Shown one piece after another: positions 27,228 to 35,604 of a stretch of 48,381 nt of DNA (positions are counted from its first letter, which is position 1; each line of letters starts with the position of its first letter). The position numbers and the translations under genes are program-made. The stretch is from Acetivibrio mesophilus (GTDB lineage: Bacteria > Bacillota > Clostridia > Acetivibrionales > Acetivibrionaceae): NCBI RefSeq assembly GCF_004102745.1, contig NZ_RLII01000025.1, positions 1 through 48,381 of the forward strand, in the 5' to 3' direction. The notes under the pieces were generated by a model, which worked only from the letters and a program-made list of their open reading frames with translations, did not search any database and had not been told where the DNA came from.

Positions 27228-28592
27228 ATGATAAAGTTTCAATTTGGGTTCAAAAAAAGCAAACTATTTGAACTTGATTCTCCAAAAATAATTGTTTTCA
27301 GCTTCATAGCCATAATTTTTATAGGAACAGTGCTCCTTTTACTGCCCATAGCTTCAAGGGATGGAAACAGTGCCGGATTATTCACTGCCCTTTTTACTTC
27401 TACTTCTGCTACCTGCGTGACAGGTATGCTGGTAGTAGATACCTATCAGCAGTGGTCCCTTTTCGGTCAGATTGTCATCCTCTCGCTTTTTCAGATAGGT
27501 GCCCTTGGTTTTGTGACCTTTGCAACATTCTTTTCGGTGCTTATAAAGAGAAAAGTAAGCTTGAAAGAAATGGTACTGGCACAAGAATCCTTAAATCATT
27601 TTAACTTTGAAGATGTCTTGAAGCTGGTTAAAAACGTAATTATTTTCACCTTCTCAGTGGAGCTTATCGGCGCGTTGATATTGTCAACAAGGTTTATTCC
27701 CCTATTCGGATTGAAGGGAATCTATATGTCAATATTCCACTCCGTTAGTGCCTTTTGTAATTCCGGTTTTGATATAATGGGTCAAAGAGAAAATTTCAGT
27801 AGCCTCACCACTTTGAATCAAGACCCCATTATTCTAAATACTCTATCTGCTCTAATTATTTTCGGTGGATTGGGCTTCATCGTATGGAAAGACCTGGTTG
27901 ACTATAGAAAGAACAGGTTGCTTCTACTACACACAAAAGTTGTTCTTGGCGCAACCGCAATGTTATTGGTCCTTGGTGCTTTGCTTGTGTTTGCATTTGA
28001 ATTCAACAACCCCGCGACTTTAGGCCCATTATCTCTGCCGGCAAAAATCAATGCTGCATTTTTTCATTCTACTTCCTCAAGATCCGCAGGATTTAACAGT
28101 GTACCTGTTGATCAGATGAGAGAAACAACCAAATTAATAACCATTATTTTAATGTTCATAGGAGCCGCCCCAGGTTCGACAGGAGGCGGTGTCAAAATCA
28201 CAACCTTTGCAATAATGATTGCAACTATTATCTCCCAGTCAAAGGGTTCTGTCGATACCATAATATTAAAGAAGCGTATATCCAAAAAGATCGTATACAG
28301 GTCCCTTTCCATTATCGGCCTGTGTGCATTGCTAGTCGTAACAATAACCATTGCACTAATGATTTTTGAAGACAAACCCTTAATTGATATCCTCTTTGAA
28401 ACAACATCTGCCTTTTCTACTGTCGGTATGACCACAATAGGTACTTTTGATATGAGTATTGCAAGTAAATTACTGTTGTTATTTACCATGTTTTTAGGAA
28501 GAGTAGGACCCCTTTCCTTTGCCATAGCTCTTTCAACGAAAAATAACAGAAAGGATCTGGTTTATCCTGAAGGTAAAATTATGGTCGGGTAA
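27228..28592 (+). CDS. TrkH/KtrB family potassium transporter subunit
   Basis: This is the integral membrane potassium translocating subunit, 454 residues, with 8-10 hydrophobic segments. It contains the family's four pore-loop repeats: LFTSTSATCVTGM (near residue 57), FHSVSAFCNSGFD (near residue 170), FHSTSSRSAGFNSVP (near residue 285) and FETTSAFSTVGMTTIG (near residue 398). Each has the selectivity-filter glycine. The pattern IMFIGAAPGSTGGGVK between loops is typical of KtrB. It works with cytoplasmic NAD/ATP-binding TrkA/KtrA rings, and two such genes lie just beyond on the opposite strand. The gene converges with the nearest trkA-like gene, only 6 bp between them. Confidence 0.94.
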   Translation: MIKFQFGFKKSKLFELDSPKIIVFSFIAIIFIGTVLLLLPIASRDGNSAGLFTALFTSTSATCVTGMLVVDTYQQWSLFGQIVILSLFQIGALGFVTFATFFSVLIKRKVSLKEMVLAQESLNHFNFEDVLKLVKNVIIFTFSVELIGALILSTRFIPLFGLKGIYMSIFHSVSAFCNSGFDIMGQRENFSSLTTLNQDPIILNTLSALIIFGGLGFIVWKDLVDYRKNRLLLLHTKVVLGATAMLLVLGALLVFAFEFNNPATLGPLSLPAKINAAFFHSTSSRSAGFNSVPVDQMRETTKLITIILMFIGAAPGSTGGGVKITTFAIMIATIISQSKGSVDTIILKKRISKKIVYRSLSIIGLCALLVVTITIALMIFEDKPLIDILFETTSAFSTVGMTTIGTFDMSIASKLLLLFTMFLGRVGPLSFAIALSTKNNRKDLVYPEGKIMVG

Positions 28593-28598
28593 AATTTG

Positions 28599-29267
28599 CT
28601 ATCTTTTATCTTTACCAATAAAATATTCCTTCAACTCCTGTTGATCCTCTTTGGAAGAAACTGCAATAATAGAGTCATTTTCCTTTAGTTCGGTAAAGCC
28701 GTTAGGTATTATTACTTCTTCCCCTCTAATAACCGAAACCAGTACGCAGTCCTTAGGGATATTTATGTCCTTAAGACTCTTATTGCAAACCGGTGAGTTT
28801 TTTGTAATAGAAATCTCGCTTAGGACCAGTTTGCCGCTCCTTAATTTCATAAGTGTCTTAATTCCTGTATAATCCACTTCCTGCTCAATCAACTCAGCGA
28901 TAATCGAAGTGCTGCTTACAGCAAGATCCACTCCAAACCTTTGGAAAACCTCTATGTTCTTGGGGTTATTAACCCTGGATATAGTTCTCTTTACGCCAAA
29001 GTTTCTCTTTGCAAGCTGGCATGAAATAAGATTATCTTCATCCTTGCCGGTAACTGCAATAAAAATATCCGCTTTTTCAAGCTCTACTTCCGAAAGTATT
29101 TCAAGATCAGTACCATCACCATTTATTACAGGAATGTGGAGCTCATTTGCAATCTTAATACAAACATTCTCTTGCGGTTCAATAATCGCAATTTTATGTT
29201 TATAAGGAAGAAGAGTCTTAACCAGATAGTAGCCTATCTTGCCGCCCCCTGCAATAACAATATACAT
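28599..29267 (-). CDS. TrkA/KtrA-type potassium uptake regulator (copy 1)
   Basis: The cytoplasmic regulator, about 222 residues, gates the TrkH/KtrB channel according to bound nucleotide. The N-terminal RCK Rossmann domain has MYIVIAGGGKIGYYLVKTL with GxGxxG, an acidic residue at the end of strand 2 (IAIIEP), and VINGDGTDLEILSEVELEKA. The RCK_C domain follows (LSEISITKNSPVCNKSLKDI, through NGFTELKENDSIIAVSS). ATG 29267 is chosen because GGAGGTTTG lies 6 nt upstream; a longer in-frame start is unlikely. It follows the second trkA-like gene by 50 bp, so the two are probably an operon. Confidence 0.93.
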   Translation of the reverse strand: MYIVIAGGGKIGYYLVKTLLPYKHKIAIIEPQENVCIKIANELHIPVINGDGTDLEILSEVELEKADIFIAVTGKDEDNLISCQLAKRNFGVKRTISRVNNPKNIEVFQRFGVDLAVSSTSIIAELIEQEVDYTGIKTLMKLRSGKLVLSEISITKNSPVCNKSLKDINIPKDCVLVSVIRGEEVIIPNGFTELKENDSIIAVSSKEDQQELKEYFIGKDKR

Positions 29268-29317
29268 AAAACAAACCTCCAACTATTATATTGATAATAT
29301 TAATACAAACAACAGAT

Positions 29318-29953
29318 TTAGGTCTTTTTACTTTTCACCTTACCGGATTTATTTGCTACTACCAAAACATCATTCTTGTTTAAAATCATTTCCGGATCGG
29401 GGAAATTAAATTCTCCGTCTTTTATGACGCCAAAAATATGAGAATCCCGGCCGCATTTTACTGCCCCCAGCTTTTTGCCGACATCTCCATTTTGAATCTT
29501 TTGATTGCTGAACACAATGGCTGTATTTCCTATAGTATGGGTGGATGTTTCGCTTTGGCAAAGTAACATTGACCTCATTAAATCAACAGTAATCTCGGTA
29601 GGACATATGGTATCAAGTCCAAACTCATGAAACACATGCTCCCGGGCAGGGTTGTAAATTCTTGCAACCACTCTGGGAACCTTGAAAATCTCCTTTGCCA
29701 TCTGTGAAACCATTATGTTTATATTGTCATCCGGAGTAACCGCCGTGACAACATCCGCTGTTTGAATTCCAGCCTTCTTTAAGACATCCTGATCAATGGG
29801 AATTCCGGTAACGGTTAATCCGCCAAAATCAGGATCTAGAAGCTTGAATGCCTCGGAATCGTTGTCAATAATAACCACATCATGTCCTTCCTCGGATAAA
29901 ACCTGGGCAAACCTCGAACCCACTTTACCACACCCAACTACAATTATAAACAT
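29318..29953 (-). CDS. TrkA/KtrA-type potassium uptake regulator (copy 2)
   Basis: This regulator, about 211 residues, is again one RCK_N plus one RCK_C domain. The N-terminus has MFIIVVGCGKVGSRFAQVL (GxGxxG), the acidic VVIIDNDSEAF, and VTGIPIDQDVLKKAGIQTAD. The C-domain includes GNTAIVFSNQKIQNGDVGKK and ends FNFPDPEMILNKNDVLVVAN. It is only moderately similar to copy 1, so the two may form a mixed ring or serve different transporters. ATG 29953 has GGAGGAG directly upstream. It is the first gene of the minus-strand pair. The 277-bp gap 29954-30230 to the divergent DUF421 gene is AT-rich, with no clear signal. Confidence 0.92.
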   Translation of the reverse strand: MFIIVVGCGKVGSRFAQVLSEEGHDVVIIDNDSEAFKLLDPDFGGLTVTGIPIDQDVLKKAGIQTADVVTAVTPDDNINIMVSQMAKEIFKVPRVVARIYNPAREHVFHEFGLDTICPTEITVDLMRSMLLCQSETSTHTIGNTAIVFSNQKIQNGDVGKKLGAVKCGRDSHIFGVIKDGEFNFPDPEMILNKNDVLVVANKSGKVKSKKT

Positions 29954-30230
29954 ACTACTCCTCCTGAACGCACTGCAATTAATATATGACATCTATTCTA
30001 TATCATGCGAGCATTTTTTGCACATTATTATATTCGTAAATTTTGTTCAATTTTTTACATTTATAAGATGATAGTACGCAGATATTTCGATATTACTCAT
30101 ATTAGATACTTATTACGAAATTTATCGACTATTTAAGTAAATTCCTCCTTCGAATAGAGTTTTTTAAAAAAGGAATGCTAATAATATATAAGATGACCTG
30201 AAACAACAGCAAAAAAGAAAGGATGATTCT

Positions 30231-30914
30231 GTGTTAGTAGTTGTTGTCAGAACACTGATACTCTATTTGATTGTTGTATTTATTATGAGAATAATGGGTA
30301 AGCGTCAAATCGGTCAGCTGCAGCCCTTTGAGCTTGTTATTGCGATAATGATATCAGAGCTTGCCGCCTTGCCTATGCAAGACATAGGAATTCCTCTGAT
30401 AAACGGTATAATTCCTATACTTACATTGCTATTCGCACAGATAACCCTGTCTTTTATAGGGTTAAAAAACCCCCATGTTAGAGCAATAATTTGCGGAAGA
30501 CCCACCATTTTAATTCAAAACGGCAAAATAAATGAAGCGCAGCTAAGAAAGGAGATGTACTCCTTAAATGATTTGTTGGAGCAGTTGAGAATCAAAGATA
30601 TACAAAATATAGCCGATGTTGAGTTTGCCCTACTCGAAACCAATGGACAACTGAGCGTAATACCGAAATCACAAAAAAGACCTGTAACTCCTCAAGACCT
30701 GAATATATCCACACAGTATGAGGGTTTATCTATGGATATCATTATTGACGGAGATATAAGCTATGAAAACCTTAAATTGGCTAATCTCGACATAAACTGG
30801 CTAAAGGACACACTTTCAAAATTTGGAATAAACAATCCCAAAGACGTGCTTTTTGCCAGTCTGGACTCGGAGGGCAACCTCTATTATCAGGTTAAGGAAA
30901 GGGGAAATAAATAA
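30231..30914 (+). CDS. DUF421 (YetF-like) membrane protein
   Basis: The 227-residue protein has three N-terminal membrane segments (VRTLILYLIVVFIMRIMGKR, then two more before residue 80). The conserved family stretch GKRQIGQLQPFELVIAIMIS is followed by the cytoplasmic domain with the hallmark RPTILIQNGKINEAQLRKEM and LNDLLEQLRIKDIQNIADVE. In Bacillus, YetF-like proteins are associated with spore membranes; the molecular role is not established. The start is GTG 30231 after AAAGGATG. It is followed without a gap by the DUF4363 gene, a pairing common in clostridia. Confidence 0.9.
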   Translation: MLVVVVRTLILYLIVVFIMRIMGKRQIGQLQPFELVIAIMISELAALPMQDIGIPLINGIIPILTLLFAQITLSFIGLKNPHVRAIICGRPTILIQNGKINEAQLRKEMYSLNDLLEQLRIKDIQNIADVEFALLETNGQLSVIPKSQKRPVTPQDLNISTQYEGLSMDIIIDGDISYENLKLANLDINWLKDTLSKFGINNPKDVLFASLDSEGNLYYQVKERGNK

Positions 30915-31304
30915 ATGCATTCAGCCAAAGTATTTATGGGGCTTGGTCTATTGTGCGTTCTACTATTAGGTGGATCCTTTTATACATCCACAACTTTTTC
31001 AAGGGATGCAAAAATGCTTGAAGAGCAGATTAATGTAATCGAAGATAGTATAAACAAAGCTGACTGGACATCTGCCGAAAAACACCTTATGGCGATTCAG
31101 GAGAAATGGACCAAAGTGGAAAACTCATGGGTACTTCTCCTAGACCATGTTGAAATAGAGAATATTGATACATCCCTCTTAAGAATATCAAAATATGTTG
31201 AGACTAAAAATGTCTCTATGGCAATATCCGAAATAGCAGTATTACGACAGTTTATAAACAAAATTCCTGAAGAAGAATCCTTTTCTCTAAAAAATCTTTT
31301 GTGA
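30915..31304 (+). CDS. DUF4363 family protein
   Basis: The 129-residue protein has one N-terminal membrane anchor (VFMGLGLLCVLLLGGSFYTS). The rest is an extracytoplasmic helical domain (LEEQINVIEDSINKADWTSA, WTKVENSWVLLLDHVEIENI) that looks like a helical hairpin of the DUF4363 type. Its ATG begins directly after the TAA stop of the DUF421 gene, so translation is probably coupled. Function is unknown. Confidence 0.85.
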   Translation: MHSAKVFMGLGLLCVLLLGGSFYTSTTFSRDAKMLEEQINVIEDSINKADWTSAEKHLMAIQEKWTKVENSWVLLLDHVEIENIDTSLLRISKYVETKNVSMAISEIAVLRQFINKIPEEESFSLKNLL

Positions 31305-31325
31305 CGAAGGATATTTTTTTGACGT

Positions 31326-31358
31326 AAAAGCTCGGGGCACCGAGCCCCTTAGCTTTTT
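31326..31358 (+). terminator. Intrinsic terminator of the DUF421-DUF4363 unit
   Basis: AAAAGCT pairs with AGCTTTT, with inner GGGGC/GCCCC pairing, and a T run follows. It lies about 20 bp after the DUF4363 stop codon. Confidence 0.85.
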
Positions 31359-31395
31359 CCCTACTTATTTCCACCTAAAAAGGTCAAATAGCAAC

Positions 31396-32397
31396 TCACC
31401 CCTTCATAAAGAGGGAGATTATAAACAGGGCATAAAATGCGCCTCCCATAAGCAGAGGGATGAGATTTAGCTTTCCTTTATCCTCTATCCAGAAATATAT
31501 TGTGGAAGCGGACAAGGTAGCCATTACAGAACTTACTATAATATGGGAGTTCAAATGCCATGGAGTCGCAAGAATTCCGATTGATACCGGTATACAACTT
31601 TGAAACACCATGGCTCCTGTTATATTACCCACTGCCAAGGTATCCTTCCTCTTTGATATCCAGATAATGCTGTTGAACTTCTCCGGGAGCTCCGTTACTA
31701 TAGGTGTCACTATCAAAGACAGGATAAGAGGAGTTATACCAATTAGCTCCGCTACGCCCTCTATATTTTTTACAAAAAGATTAGCTCCGAAAATTATGCC
31801 CGTCAATGAAATGCAAATCTGCAGCAAAATATTCTGCATATTGTTTTTTAAGCCTAATGCTTTTGTCAAATAAAGCTTATCCAAATGTCCCTGATTTACA
31901 CTATCCTGTTTGACCGTCAGAATAATATAATAGATGTATGTTGTGATCAAAAATGCAGAAACAATCCCTTTTATAAAATGGATATTTATAAAGGCGGTAG
32001 CCACCCCCACGCTATAAGCTACAATGAAAAAGCTGATATCACGGCTAACAATATCACTATTAACATTTACCGTCATTCCTGTTTCTCTTTTTGACCTAAA
32101 CAAAACAACACTGATACCGATCACAAAGAATGCAAGGGTGCTCAGCATGAAAGGCGCTCCTAAAATTGCACCAACTCCTACATCCATCGATCCGCTGTCT
32201 TCCCTCAAAAACACTATCGCAATAACCGGGACCATTGTCTCAGGAAGACATGTACCTACGGCGGAAAATATGCTTCCTACAACACCGTCTCCAACTCCAA
32301 GCTTTCTTCCCAACCACTCAATACCATTTGTAAAGAACTCACAGCTAATTAGAATCAGGGCTAGAGCCATGAGTATTTGTGCCACACTTATCCACAT
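31396..32397 (-). CDS. Sodium/calcium antiporter (CaCA family)
   Basis: This membrane antiporter of 333 residues has about 10 hydrophobic segments and is made of two inverted halves with the alpha-repeat motifs. Repeat 1 is GVVGSIFSAVGTCLPETMVP (near residue 40), and repeat 2 is LILSLIVTPIVTELPEKFNS (near residue 225) followed by GNITGAMVFQSCIPV. Both have the acidic residue in the (S/T)-x-PE type position used for cation binding. The exchanged ion cannot be read from sequence. The start ATG 32397 has only a weak ribosome site. The gap to its right, 32398-32632, contains no gene that I can support. Confidence 0.9.
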   Translation of the reverse strand: MWISVAQILMALALILISCEFFTNGIEWLGRKLGVGDGVVGSIFSAVGTCLPETMVPVIAIVFLREDSGSMDVGVGAILGAPFMLSTLAFFVIGISVVLFRSKRETGMTVNVNSDIVSRDISFFIVAYSVGVATAFINIHFIKGIVSAFLITTYIYYIILTVKQDSVNQGHLDKLYLTKALGLKNNMQNILLQICISLTGIIFGANLFVKNIEGVAELIGITPLILSLIVTPIVTELPEKFNSIIWISKRKDTLAVGNITGAMVFQSCIPVSIGILATPWHLNSHIIVSSVMATLSASTIYFWIEDKGKLNLIPLLMGGAFYALFIISLFMKG

Positions 32398-32632
32398 CGC
32401 TATTCATCACTTTCCATATGTAATTAACAAAACCACTTCCTTGTAAGTATATTAGTCAGGTCCGATTTTTATTAAAATTTTATATACAAAAAAAGGCACT
32501 AGGCCCTCAGTATTTTTAATCTAATGCTCTTCTAATTTCCGGCATCTCAAGTTTTGGAACATTCTTAATTTGCTTTCATTTCCAATTCATCAGACTTTAA
32601 AATTTCCTTGTCTGGCTCATTGGCCAAATATG
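32398..32632. other. Gap between chromosome and island
   Basis: This 235-bp AT-rich stretch separates the antiporter gene, the last ordinary chromosomal gene, from the first island remnant. I see no coding region, direct repeat or tRNA end that would mark an attachment site. Confidence 0.5.
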
Positions 32633-32880
32633 TTAATATACCGCCGTCACTTTGTCCTCGTCTGGGGCATCTGCAGTGTTGATTTCAATGAAAATTTTGG
32701 TACCATCACGCTTGGCGATATGGTCGCTCACATACTTCTCCAGAGCGTATCTTGCTATACTTGATGTGGTAACGCTTGCTTCCGGCATCTGTGCCTGTAA
32801 CTCATCAATGATAGCGTCCACTCATCCGACTGCCTTTGTGTAAGCCTTACCCGAAGCATACTATCCTTTTCTGGAGACAT
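32633..32880 (-). pseudogene. Frameshifted copy of the RHH-like gene at 45607-45996
   Basis: Reading from ATG 32880 gives SPEKDSMLRVRLTQRQSDE before the frame is lost. Continuing in the next frame gives DAIIDELQAQMPEASVTTSS and ARYALEKYVSDHIAKRDGTK. These match the intact 129-residue protein at 45607-45996 almost residue for residue. A single deleted base at the join explains the shift. The copy also lacks about the last 40 residues. A GGAGGTGCA ribosome site and a promoter like that of the intact copy (TTGATA, 18 nt, CACAAT at 32912-32941) are still recognisable. It is therefore a recently decayed duplicate. Confidence 0.85.
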
Positions 32881-32958
32881 TATTGCACCTCCTGGATTTC
32901 TTGTTGGTTCTATTGTGTCACAAAGTATCACATATTATCAAGCGTGGATAAAAGAAAA

Positions 32959-32989
32959 AAGGCCACACCAGCCGATACGGTGTGACCTT
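32959..32989 (-). terminator. Terminator of the first tip/immunity cassette
   Basis: AAGGCCACACC (32959-32969) pairs with GGTGTGACCTT (32979-32989) with one mismatch. On the minus strand a T-rich tract (TTTTTTCTTTT) follows, suiting the presumed immunity gene that ends at 33138. Between 32990 and 33137 I see nothing further. Confidence 0.75.
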
Positions 32990-33137
32990 AAAAAGATTTT
33001 CTATTCTTCCTACTTATAGACTTTTATTGTTTTATGATTACCGTGCTCAAAGACATAAATTCTTTCTCATTTAGGACAACGTCAAGTTATTTAACATCTC
33101 CTGTACCAATAAAAACTGTTCTGCATCCCTTGAACTT

Positions 33138-33737
33138 CTAGCAGAGTAAGTATAAAGTTATTGTACTCCGTTCGCGATTTGGTATAGCAACATAAACACA
33201 ATCTCTTTTAAAGTCTATCAACTGCTCTGTTTTGTATTCTTTGAGCTCATACTTCTTAAATATTTTTAAACCGCATAGTTCCAAATAATGACTATCCAAA
33301 TACTCTTTGTTACTAAAAAATCTGTTCCATTCGAGTTCTGAAACAAGTTCCTCCCTATCAATGACAAACCCAACTATTTCGAATCTTTGGAGAGTCATAA
33401 TGATTAATAAGTCAAGAATAACTTTTGTTTGACTTTCATCTAATCCGTCTAAATAAATATCACATACACATAAATACCCTTGACAAGTTAGTTTTATTGC
33501 AACATCATCCATCTGAGGCCACCAAAATTGTATTAAATAGTCACTTATATCTGATGTGTTTTGAAGTAATTCTTTTTTCTCAATATTTAGCATTTCACCT
33601 TCTGTAGTCCATACTTGCACTTTATTTGCATTAGGCAATTCAAGTCTTATCCCCTTGGTGTTAAAAAGAACTTCTATTTGTTTAAACATATCAATATTTT
33701 GAAGTGTAGAAAATACGCTAGCAACACCCCTTGGCAT
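33138..33737 (-). CDS. Presumed immunity protein of orphan tip 1
   Basis: I do not recognise the family. The 199-residue soluble protein has no signal peptide or membrane segment. It contains a predicted strand-rich start (QIEVLFNTKGIRLELPNANK), an aromatic/acidic middle (LIQFWWPQMDDVAIKLTCQG, VCDIYLDGLDESQTKVILDL), and ends YVAIPNRERSTITLYLL. Its place 15 bp after the stop of a toxin-like tip, on the same strand and with a strong GGAGG site before ATG 33737, is the usual layout of an immunity gene. Immunity is inferred from position only. Confidence 0.7.
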   Translation of the reverse strand: MPRGVASVFSTLQNIDMFKQIEVLFNTKGIRLELPNANKVQVWTTEGEMLNIEKKELLQNTSDISDYLIQFWWPQMDDVAIKLTCQGYLCVCDIYLDGLDESQTKVILDLLIIMTLQRFEIVGFVIDREELVSELEWNRFFSNKEYLDSHYLELCGLKIFKKYELKEYKTEQLIDFKRDCVYVAIPNRERSTITLYLLC

Positions 33738-33752
33738 AAGCAACCTCCAATT

Positions 33753-34124
33753 CTATTTAAATATCACAACATTATCTGTGCCCAGCTTTTTTATAGCAAA
33801 ATCAATTACATTTTGTGGTGTACCTTCTGCAAAATACGCCTTAACACCAACTCCTCTTATAGCTGCTTCATCTTGATATATCTTAATAACTTGACCCAAT
33901 TTACCAAGATCATTTGCTTTCGCTGGTCCACCGACCATTATTAATTCGCCATTAGGTCCAATTACATCTATATCTGTTCCTCCAGCACTTGATTTTATTT
34001 TTGCTCCACTAACTTGTCCACCTGTTATATCTGCAACTTTCTGTTCTCTAGTCGCACCTATAATTTGAGCTTGTTTTCCTGTAGTCTTACTCGTTCCCTC
34101 ACTACAAGAACTAAAACCATTATA
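33753..34124 (-). pseudogene. Orphan RHS-type toxin tip 1, possible nuclease, no start codon
   Basis: An open frame of 123 codons runs from just inside a TAA (34125-34127) to a stop at 33753. It begins NGFSSCSEGTSKTTGKQAQ and continues IIGATREQKVADITGGQVSG, GGTDIDVIGPNGELIMVGGP, and GTPQNVIDFAIKKLGTDNVV. No start codon with a ribosome site precedes the conserved part, so it looks like a silent C-terminal cassette. The TDIDVI...GELIMVGG pattern could be a PD-(D/E)xK-like nuclease core, but this is a guess. The first residues (SCSEGTSKT) and their DNA are shared with orphan tip 2, marking the recombination junction. A presumed immunity gene follows. Confidence 0.7.
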
Positions 34125-34129
34125 TTATT
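34084..34129 (-). repeat. Tip junction block, copy 1 (46 bp)
   Basis: This stretch is identical at 43 of 46 positions to 39018-39063, starting GTCTTACTCG and ending TATATTATT on the plus strand. In both copies it encodes the same SEGTSKT stretch at the start of an otherwise unrelated orphan tip, and homology stops abruptly on the toxin side. Confidence 0.9.
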
Positions 34130-34183
34130 TCTTTCCCAATAACTTATTCAAAAAAACACTTCCAAATACTATGAGCTCTCATT

Positions 34184-34425
34184 TTAAAATAACCTCTTAT
34201 CTACAACTTTCTCATATGGTCTGTGTTCTGTCTTGGTTTTCATCATATTATAGATAATTCTAACAAGCCTTCTTGCCAAGCATACAAGTGCCTGTGACTT
34301 GTTCTTGCATTCCTTGACCTTCTGATTAAAGTATTCCCAAAATACCGGGTGTCTTGGCTTACCTGACAGTGAAACAGTCACTATCTGAATGGCAAGAAAA
34401 GTTATACCTTGCGTTCCTGAGTAAG
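34184..34425 (-). pseudogene. 3' remnant of an IS110-family transposase
   Basis: The readable part, SGKPRHPVFWEYFNQKVKEC and then NKSQALVCLARRLVRIIYNM, aligns with the C-terminal 65 residues of the intact IS110-type transposase at 39126-40382. Upstream, RNAR..ITFLAIQIV continues the match with a small indel, up to about 34425. The rest of the element is missing. It sits about 55 bp from the junction block of tip 1, just as the intact element sits about 60 bp from the junction block of tip 2. Confidence 0.85.
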
Positions 34426-34446
34426 CTTCCTTTGTCTAGCTCTAAG

Positions 34447-34496
34447 CTAATCCTCTTGGACTAATAATTACTTTGACATTAAATCAAGAGGATTAG
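34447..34496 (-). terminator. Large inverted repeat, probable terminator
   Basis: CTAATCCTCTTG (34447-34458) pairs perfectly with CAAGAGGATTAG (34485-34496) across 26 nt. A second outer pair, TAAGCTAA with TTAGCTTA (34443-34450, 34501-34508), overlaps it. It lies shortly after the stop of the presumed immunity gene 34532-34828 and could terminate it, though the loop is long. It could equally be the trace of an element end. Confidence 0.5.
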
Positions 34497-34531
34497 TTTA
34501 TTAGCTTATACGAAATAAATTACAGACACAG

Positions 34532-34828
34532 TCATGGACGCTTCCATATTTCCAATCCGTCTTTTAATTTTACACATAAAGGACAATTCTCCATTGATAC
34601 TTCAATTAGATTTCCTACTTCTACTCTTCCAACAGAATCAGCTATAATTGATACTACCTCTACTGCACATGCATAAAATTCTTTATAACCTTCCTCATCT
34701 TCTTCCAATCCATTATTACTTTCATATATTGTGTTAATTATCCCCTCTATACACAACCCTGTATCCCATACAATAATAATATTTGTTCCATTCGGATACT
34801 TACTTAATTGTTTCATTAATTCGTCCAT
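34532..34828 (-). CDS. Presumed immunity protein of orphan tip 3
   Basis: This acidic protein of about 98 residues is MDELMKQLSKYPNGTNIIIV, followed by VWDTGLCIEGIINTIYESNN and a Glu-rich turn (GLEEDEEGYKEF), ending in LIEVSMENCPLCVKLKDGLE. I do not recognise a named family. ATG 34828 is chosen because AAAGGAG lies 8 nt upstream; the frame extends to 34948 but without a site. It begins 13 bp after the stop of the type 50-like toxin tip. A small acidic protein directly after a toxin tip is the usual form of an immunity protein, so the role is inferred from position and composition. Confidence 0.75.
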   Translation of the reverse strand: MDELMKQLSKYPNGTNIIIVWDTGLCIEGIINTIYESNNGLEEDEEGYKEFYACAVEVVSIIADSVGRVEVGNLIEVSMENCPLCVKLKDGLEIWKRP

Positions 34829-34841
34829 TTTTATTCTCCTT

Positions 34842-35545
34842 TTACTTAGGTCTTGCAGGAACAATATGAGCCCCTTTTTTACCATAGTGAATAATTCCAA
34901 CTGTTGTATCTGTTGCAATACCAGTATTCGGATCAACATATTGACCAATTATCTCACCAAAATCTACTCTTTCTTTATTATTTCCAATCATAGTTCCTGT
35001 TCCTGCTTTTTCATCAAGCAATCTTTGAACATCATTCACATCACCATTTATAGTACTTTTAACTTTACCATTTGCTATTTCATTTTTATAATTGTTAGTT
35101 CCAGGAATATGTTTTTCCTGCTGTCCTACATTTACCTTTGCTTCAAATCCATTTACTATTTTAGTTCCACCCGTTCCCTCTGTCATTTTAGCAAACTTTT
35201 CGTAATTCCGGTTGAAACTATCAAAACCGCTTCTAGCCTTTAATACTCCACCGGCACTAACTTCTGCAGCAAGCATCAATTCACCAACACCAACTGCCGT
35301 AAGCATTAAGGATATTGTACCATCACCACTCAATATACCCTTTATACCAATCGTAGTATCTCGCATTCCACGCGCGCCTATTAAGGCACCACCTGCAAAT
35401 TGCGATGCACCTTTAATCGTATTGTAAGCACCAGTTAATGTACCTCCTATGTAATAGTATTCATTATCCTGAATGCCTAGAAAATTTGTTACATTATTTT
35501 CAAAGTATTCAAATCTTTTTTGTGCTTCGTCATAGAATTCCATAT
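34842..35545 (-). pseudogene. Orphan RHS-type toxin tip 3, polymorphic toxin type 50-like, cut by IS66
   Basis: The RHS-derived frame starts at the IS66 end with MEFYDEAQKRFEYFENNVTN, continues through a Gly/Ala-rich pre-toxin stretch (YYIGGTLTGAYNTIKGASQF, GVLKARSGFDSFNRNYEKFA), and ends in a toxin domain. That domain (GQQEKHIPGTNNYKNEIANG, NGDVNDVQRLLDEKAGTGTM, KERVDFGEIIGQYVDPNTGI, GIIHYGKKGAHIVPARPK) matches what I recall as bacterial toxin 50 (Ntox50), seen in phage head-associated and polymorphic toxins and thought to be an RNase-type fold. IS66 has replaced everything upstream; the frame reads open into IS66 as far as 35693. Whether it can be expressed is unclear. An immunity-like gene follows by 13 bp. 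Confidence 0.8.
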
Positions 35546-35604
35546 GTAAACGGTAAACCACGCGTACTGGTATAAAAATCACCGTCATTTCTGACGGTAA
35601 AATT

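Noticed and set aside
32398-32632. Attachment site at the left end of the island
   Set aside because: No tRNA gene and no direct repeat shared with the right part was seen, and no integrase is present in the window.
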